Source: Bacillota bacterium
GTDB lineage: Bacteria; Bacillota; Clostridia; Lachnospirales; Lachnospiraceae
Length of the DNA stretch: 10,262 nt
Assembly: GCA_023419655.1 (NCBI GenBank)
Contig: JAEZXP010000271.1
Coordinates: 1 to 10,262 of the forward strand
Direction: 5' to 3'
This document shows, piece by piece, positions 6,981 through 10,262 of the stretch. The notes below the pieces were generated by a model. It worked only from the letters and a program-made list of their open reading frames with translations. It did no database searches and had not been told where the DNA came from. The position numbers and the translations under genes were made by a program. Each line of letters begins with the position of its first letter. Within the stretch, counting starts at the first letter, position 1.

Positions 6981-6987
6981 TTAACAA
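6970..6987. promoter_or_regulatory. Possible Rex-like palindrome
   Basis: The minus strand reads TTGTTAAAATATATACAA, which matches the clostridial Rex consensus TTGTTAANNNNTTAACAA at 12 of 14 specified bases, with one perfect half. Rex is the NADH/NAD-sensing repressor of fermentation genes in Firmicutes. The site covers the -10 of the candidate upstream tmcAL promoter and lies about 60 bp upstream of the pta -35. Binding is inferred by eye only. Confidence 0.35.
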
Positions 6988-7036
6988 TTATCTACTGTAA
7001 TAACCATTCTATAGTTTTTGTATAACTTTAAAGCAC

Positions 7037-7065
7037 TATACAGAAATTAACTCTGCGGGTATAAT
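7037..7065 (+). promoter_or_regulatory. Promoter proximal to tmcAL
   Basis: TATAAT (7060-7065) is preceded by TATACA (7037-7042, 4/6 match to TTGACA) with 17 bases between. Transcription would start near 7072, leaving a short leader of about 28 bases. The ribosome binding site is weak: AAAGG at 7085-7089, 10 bases from the ATG. Confidence 0.55.
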
Positions 7066-7099
7066 ATAATAAAATAATTCTCCGAAAGGTTTTAATAGA

Positions 7100-8440
7100 A
7101 TGAAAGTCCTTGGTGTTATCACAGAATACAATCCGTTCCATAACGGACATCAATATCATATCGAAGAGGCCAAAAAAATAACCGGCGCCGATTATGTAAT
7201 CGCTGTCATGAGCGGTAATTTCGTACAGCGGGGCGGTCCGGCAATTACGGACAAATACGCCCGCAGCAGGATGGCTCTGAACAATGGTGCCGATTTGGTA
7301 TTCGAGCTTCCCGCATGCTATGCAACCGGCAGTGCCCAGTATTTTGCCCTTGGAGCGGTCGCTCTTCTGGATGGTCTGGGAATTGTGGATTATCTTTGCT
7401 TTGGAAGCGAATGCGGAGAAATTACAGTCCTGAAAGCAGCCGCAAATCTCTTTCATAATCCCACCGAAGGCTTTCAGAGCCTACTGTACTCCTATATCCG
7501 GGAAGGCTTTTCCTATCCTGCCGCCAGAGCGAAAGCAGCCACGCAAGCCCTTGAAGATTCGAAAGAAAAGCATAACAGTATAATTGACGTTCTATCCGAA
7601 CCGAACAATATATTAGGCATCGAATATATCCGGGCGTTAACGCAGATAAATTCATCCATAAAGCCGGTAACCATAAAAAGACAGTTGGCCCATTACCATG
7701 ATGCAAGACTTAACCCTGCGGTGAAAAATGCCGGAATCCGTCCGTCCGCTTCACCTGCCGGTCAAAACGATGAATCTTGTCATGATGGGGATGTATCCAT
7801 CAGCTCCGCTACGGCTATCCGAAGAGTCCTTGAGAACGCCGAAGGACATTCCGAGCTGTCATCTATAAAGAGCAGCATCCCCCGGCAGGTCTACGATTAT
7901 TTCATGGATAATTACCATACCACCTATCCGGTTACGATTGAAGATTTTTCGGGTATTATAAAGTATAAGCTTTTGTCTGAAAGCAGCGGTGAGCTGACGG
8001 CGTATATGGACCTGTCCCCAGATATGGCAGACCGAATCAAGAAGATGAATCTGTCCGATAAATCCATGGCAGAATTATCTCAGGAGATTAAGACAAAGAA
8101 CATTACATTGACCAGGGTAAACCGCGCCCTTATCCATCTATTGCTGAACATTAAGAAAAACACGTTTCAGGAATATATGGATGATGGCATCATCTATTAT
8201 GCCCGGCTCCTGGGAATGAAAAAGGAAGCCTCCCATCTTATCCGTAAGATAAAAAATCACGAAAGGCTTCCTGTAATTACGAAGGTTTCACAGGCTGATA
8301 AGCTGCTGGATACGCTGGGAATGCGGATGCTAAACCAGGATGTCTTTGCCGCCCATCTTTATAATCAGAACCTGTATGAACGATATAAAACTACGATACC
8401 GAATGAGTACAAGCATGGAATTTGCTTAGTCCAGCATTAA
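7100..8440 (+). CDS. tmcAL: tRNA(Met) cytidine acetate ligase (TmcAL, YlbM family)
   Basis: A 446-residue member of the YlbM/TmcAL nucleotidyltransferase family. The Bacillus enzyme uses ATP and free acetate to form acetyl-adenylate and transfers the acetyl group to C34 of elongator tRNA-Met, giving N4-acetylcytidine, which helps the tRNA read AUG accurately. Family marks: G-V-I-T-E-Y-N-P-F-H-N-G-H (5-17) with the nucleotide-binding H-x-G-H at 14-17, M-S-G-N-F-V-Q-R-G (37-45), F-G-S-E (101-104), E-P-N-N-I-L-G-I-E-Y (167-176) and I-S-S-A-T-A-I-R (234-241). It is longer than the roughly 415-residue Bacillus protein; a polar stretch at about 205-232 looks like an insertion. It is divergent from pta-ackA, which makes its substrate acetate. 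Its 3' end overlaps the end of the convergent pepF gene by 15 bp. The function is transferred from the family, not shown for this protein. Confidence 0.93.
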   Translation: MKVLGVITEYNPFHNGHQYHIEEAKKITGADYVIAVMSGNFVQRGGPAITDKYARSRMALNNGADLVFELPACYATGSAQYFALGAVALLDGLGIVDYLCFGSECGEITVLKAAANLFHNPTEGFQSLLYSYIREGFSYPAARAKAATQALEDSKEKHNSIIDVLSEPNNILGIEYIRALTQINSSIKPVTIKRQLAHYHDARLNPAVKNAGIRPSASPAGQNDESCHDGDVSISSATAIRRVLENAEGHSELSSIKSSIPRQVYDYFMDNYHTTYPVTIEDFSGIIKYKLLSESSGELTAYMDLSPDMADRIKKMNLSDKSMAELSQEIKTKNITLTRVNRALIHLLLNIKKNTFQEYMDDGIIYYARLLGMKKEASHLIRKIKNHERLPVITKVSQADKLLDTLGMRMLNQDVFAAHLYNQNLYERYKTTIPNEYKHGICLVQH

Positions 8441-10234
8441 TTCCTCCATCTGGTCAAGCAGCTCCTCGAACAATTTAAGCGCCTGGTTTACCGGCTCCTT
8501 GGTGCTCATGTCAACACCGGCTCCCTTTAGCAGCTCGATTGGATAGTTCGAGCTTCCTCCGCTTAAGAAGCGGATATAGTCATCAACAGCAGGCTTACCC
8601 TCCTGTAATATGCGTCTTGACAATGCAATCGCTGCCGAATAGCCTGTGGCATACTGATATACATAGAACGCATTATAGAAATGAGGTATTCTTGCCCACT
8701 CCATGTCAAGCTCAGGGTCAATAACAATATCCTTGCCATAGTAAAAAATGTTCAAATCACGGTATACCTTGCACAGTGTCTCTGCGGTCAGGCTCTGTCC
8801 CTCTTCCACCATCTTGTGGGTTATCATCTCAAACTCGGCAAACATTGTCTGCCGGTAGAGCGTTCCTTTAAATTTATCAAGGAAATGATTTATCAGGTAT
8901 GCTTTTTGCAGCTTGTCATCGGTGTTCTTAAGCATATGGTCAATTAACAGCGATTCATTGCAGGTGGATGCCACTTCTGCAACAAATATTTTATAACCTG
9001 CGTATACATAAGGCTGTACCTTATCAGAATGATAGCTGTGGATGGCATGACCCATCTCATGGGCTAAGGTAAATACATTATCAAGGCTGCCGTTATAATT
9101 TAAGAGCACATAGGGATGTGTTCCATAAGCTCCCCATGAATAGGCTCCGCTTCTTTTGTTTTCATTTTCATAGATATCAATCCAACGATTGCTAAATCCC
9201 TCCTGGAGAATCTTCTGATATTCATCTCCGAGAGGCTTTAGTCCTTCCGCCACCATCTTCTTGGCTTCCTCAAAGGGCACATCCATCTTGATATCCTGTA
9301 CAAGAGGGGCATAGATGTCATACATATGAAGCTCATCAAGGCCTAAAAGCTTTTTCCGCAGGGATACATAGCGGTGCATAAGCCCGATGTTGTCATGGAC
9401 GGCATGAATAAGATTGGTATACACACTGACTGGAACATTGCTGTCATCCAATGCCTTCTCCAGATTTGAACCGTACTTTCTTGCCTTGGTATAAAAGTAT
9501 TCCTGCTTCACATTGGAACTGAAGGTTGCTGCAAGCGTATTCTTAAAGCTTCCGTATGTCTCATACAGCCCCTTAAATGCATCCCGTCGTACCCTGCGGT
9601 CATTGCTCTCCATAAACTGTATGAATCTGCCGTGGGTAATCCTTACCTTCTCCCCGTTCTCATCCTCTATTTCAGGGAATTTCAAATCAGCGTTGTTAAA
9701 TTTGGAGTATATATTATCCGGAGAAGAAGCCATCTCCCCTGTATCTGCCAGAAGCTCCTCCATCTGGGCAGTAAGTATATGCGGTTTGCGGCGAAGTATA
9801 TTCTGCAGAAGGAAATCATAGATTCTTAATCCTTCCTCTTCTTCCTTAAACTTTTCTAAAGTTTCCTCAGGGATTGCTAAAATCTCCGGTGTTACAAAGG
9901 ATAATGCAGATTCTACCTGTACAATCAGCACGCCCGCTTTATCGGCCAAATCCTGATATACGGGATTGCCTGTATCCTCATGGTATTTCTGGCTGGCATA
10001 TACATATACCCGCTCGGTCATGATATTAAGCTCATCTGACAGCTGTAGGAATTCCAGTAAGGTCCTGGCTGATTCAGATAATCTGCCGCGATATTTCGCT
10101 GTCTTTTGCGCCCTCTCCTTCAGCGTATTATATTCCTGCTCCCATTGCTCATCTGTCTGATATAAATCCTCGATTGCCCATTTAAACTGCTGTTCAACCT
10201 CATTACGTTTTGGTAAATTCTTTCCTTGTGACAT
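8426..10234 (-). CDS. pepF: Oligoendopeptidase F (M3 family zinc metallopeptidase)
   Basis: A 602-residue cytosolic zinc metallopeptidase of the M3B (PepF) group, which cuts short peptides and so helps recycle peptides taken up or made by proteolysis. The active site H-E-M-G-H is at 392-396: His392 and His396 bind zinc, Glu393 is catalytic, and Glu420 in F-V-A-E-V-A-S-T is the expected third ligand. The C-terminal region has H-F-Y (518-520) and Y-A-T-G-Y-S-A-A (528-535), which in the family help bind substrate. The N-terminal helical domain (about 65-190) and length match the family. No signal peptide. The ATG at 10234 has AAAGGAG 7 bases upstream. Only 28 bases lie upstream in the window, so the promoter is not visible. 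It converges on tmcAL with a 15-bp overlap and no terminator between them. Confidence 0.97.
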   Translation of the reverse strand: MSQGKNLPKRNEVEQQFKWAIEDLYQTDEQWEQEYNTLKERAQKTAKYRGRLSESARTLLEFLQLSDELNIMTERVYVYASQKYHEDTGNPVYQDLADKAGVLIVQVESALSFVTPEILAIPEETLEKFKEEEEGLRIYDFLLQNILRRKPHILTAQMEELLADTGEMASSPDNIYSKFNNADLKFPEIEDENGEKVRITHGRFIQFMESNDRRVRRDAFKGLYETYGSFKNTLAATFSSNVKQEYFYTKARKYGSNLEKALDDSNVPVSVYTNLIHAVHDNIGLMHRYVSLRKKLLGLDELHMYDIYAPLVQDIKMDVPFEEAKKMVAEGLKPLGDEYQKILQEGFSNRWIDIYENENKRSGAYSWGAYGTHPYVLLNYNGSLDNVFTLAHEMGHAIHSYHSDKVQPYVYAGYKIFVAEVASTCNESLLIDHMLKNTDDKLQKAYLINHFLDKFKGTLYRQTMFAEFEMITHKMVEEGQSLTAETLCKVYRDLNIFYYGKDIVIDPELDMEWARIPHFYNAFYVYQYATGYSAAIALSRRILQEGKPAVDDYIRFLSGGSSNYPIELLKGAGVDMSTKEPVNQALKLFEELLDQMEELMLD

Positions 10235-10262
10235 ATCCTGTCTCCTTTCGAATTATATTATC

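Noticed and set aside
7028..7706. Minus-strand reading frames opposite tmcAL
   Set aside because: They are shadows of the tmcAL frame with cysteine-rich, unprotein-like composition and no family resemblance.
10252..10257. TATAAT upstream of pepF as its -10
   Set aside because: Transcription would start within or next to the ribosome binding site, and the -35 would be outside the window.

Overview
The window looks like a chromosomal segment from an anaerobic, fermentative, low-to-moderate GC Firmicute, most likely a member of the Clostridia close to Lachnospiraceae. The grounds are strong AGGAGG-type ribosome binding sites, near-consensus sigma-A promoters, an archaeal/clostridial-length Pta (332 aa) paired with AckA, a four-cysteine L32 protein, and the clostridial order tmcAL / pta-ackA-yceD-rpmF. 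I see no rRNA, tRNA, CRISPR array, insertion sequence or prophage gene, and coding density is high.

Layout from left to right. (1) Positions 1-178, minus strand: the first 59 codons of a lipoprotein running off the left edge, with a good promoter and ribosome binding site. (2) 337-3596, minus strand: two overlapping ABC half-exporter genes, probably encoding a heterodimer, behind their own promoter. (3) 3729-4596, minus strand: yceD and rpmF, translationally coupled, between a perfect-consensus sigma-A promoter and a clear intrinsic terminator. (4) 4606-6816, minus strand: ackA and pta, transcribed pta first, which make acetate and ATP from acetyl-CoA. (5) 6817-7099: a divergent control region with promoters in both directions and several operator-like palindromes. 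(6) 7100-8440, plus strand: tmcAL, the acetate-using tRNA(Met) cytidine acetylation enzyme. (7) 8426-10234, minus strand: an M3-family oligoendopeptidase F, overlapping the 3' end of tmcAL tail to tail by 15 bp.

The central block links energy metabolism with translation. Pta-AckA produces acetate, TmcAL uses free acetate with ATP to modify the anticodon of elongator tRNA-Met, and YceD and L32 belong to 50S ribosome production. All the housekeeping genes have intact catalytic residues. The ABC pair has no substrate clue in the window beyond the neighbouring lipoprotein. I found no convincing undescribed system. The most interesting points are the tmcAL-pta control region (cre-like and Rex-like sites, inferred by eye) and the asymmetric D-loop in the ABC pair.
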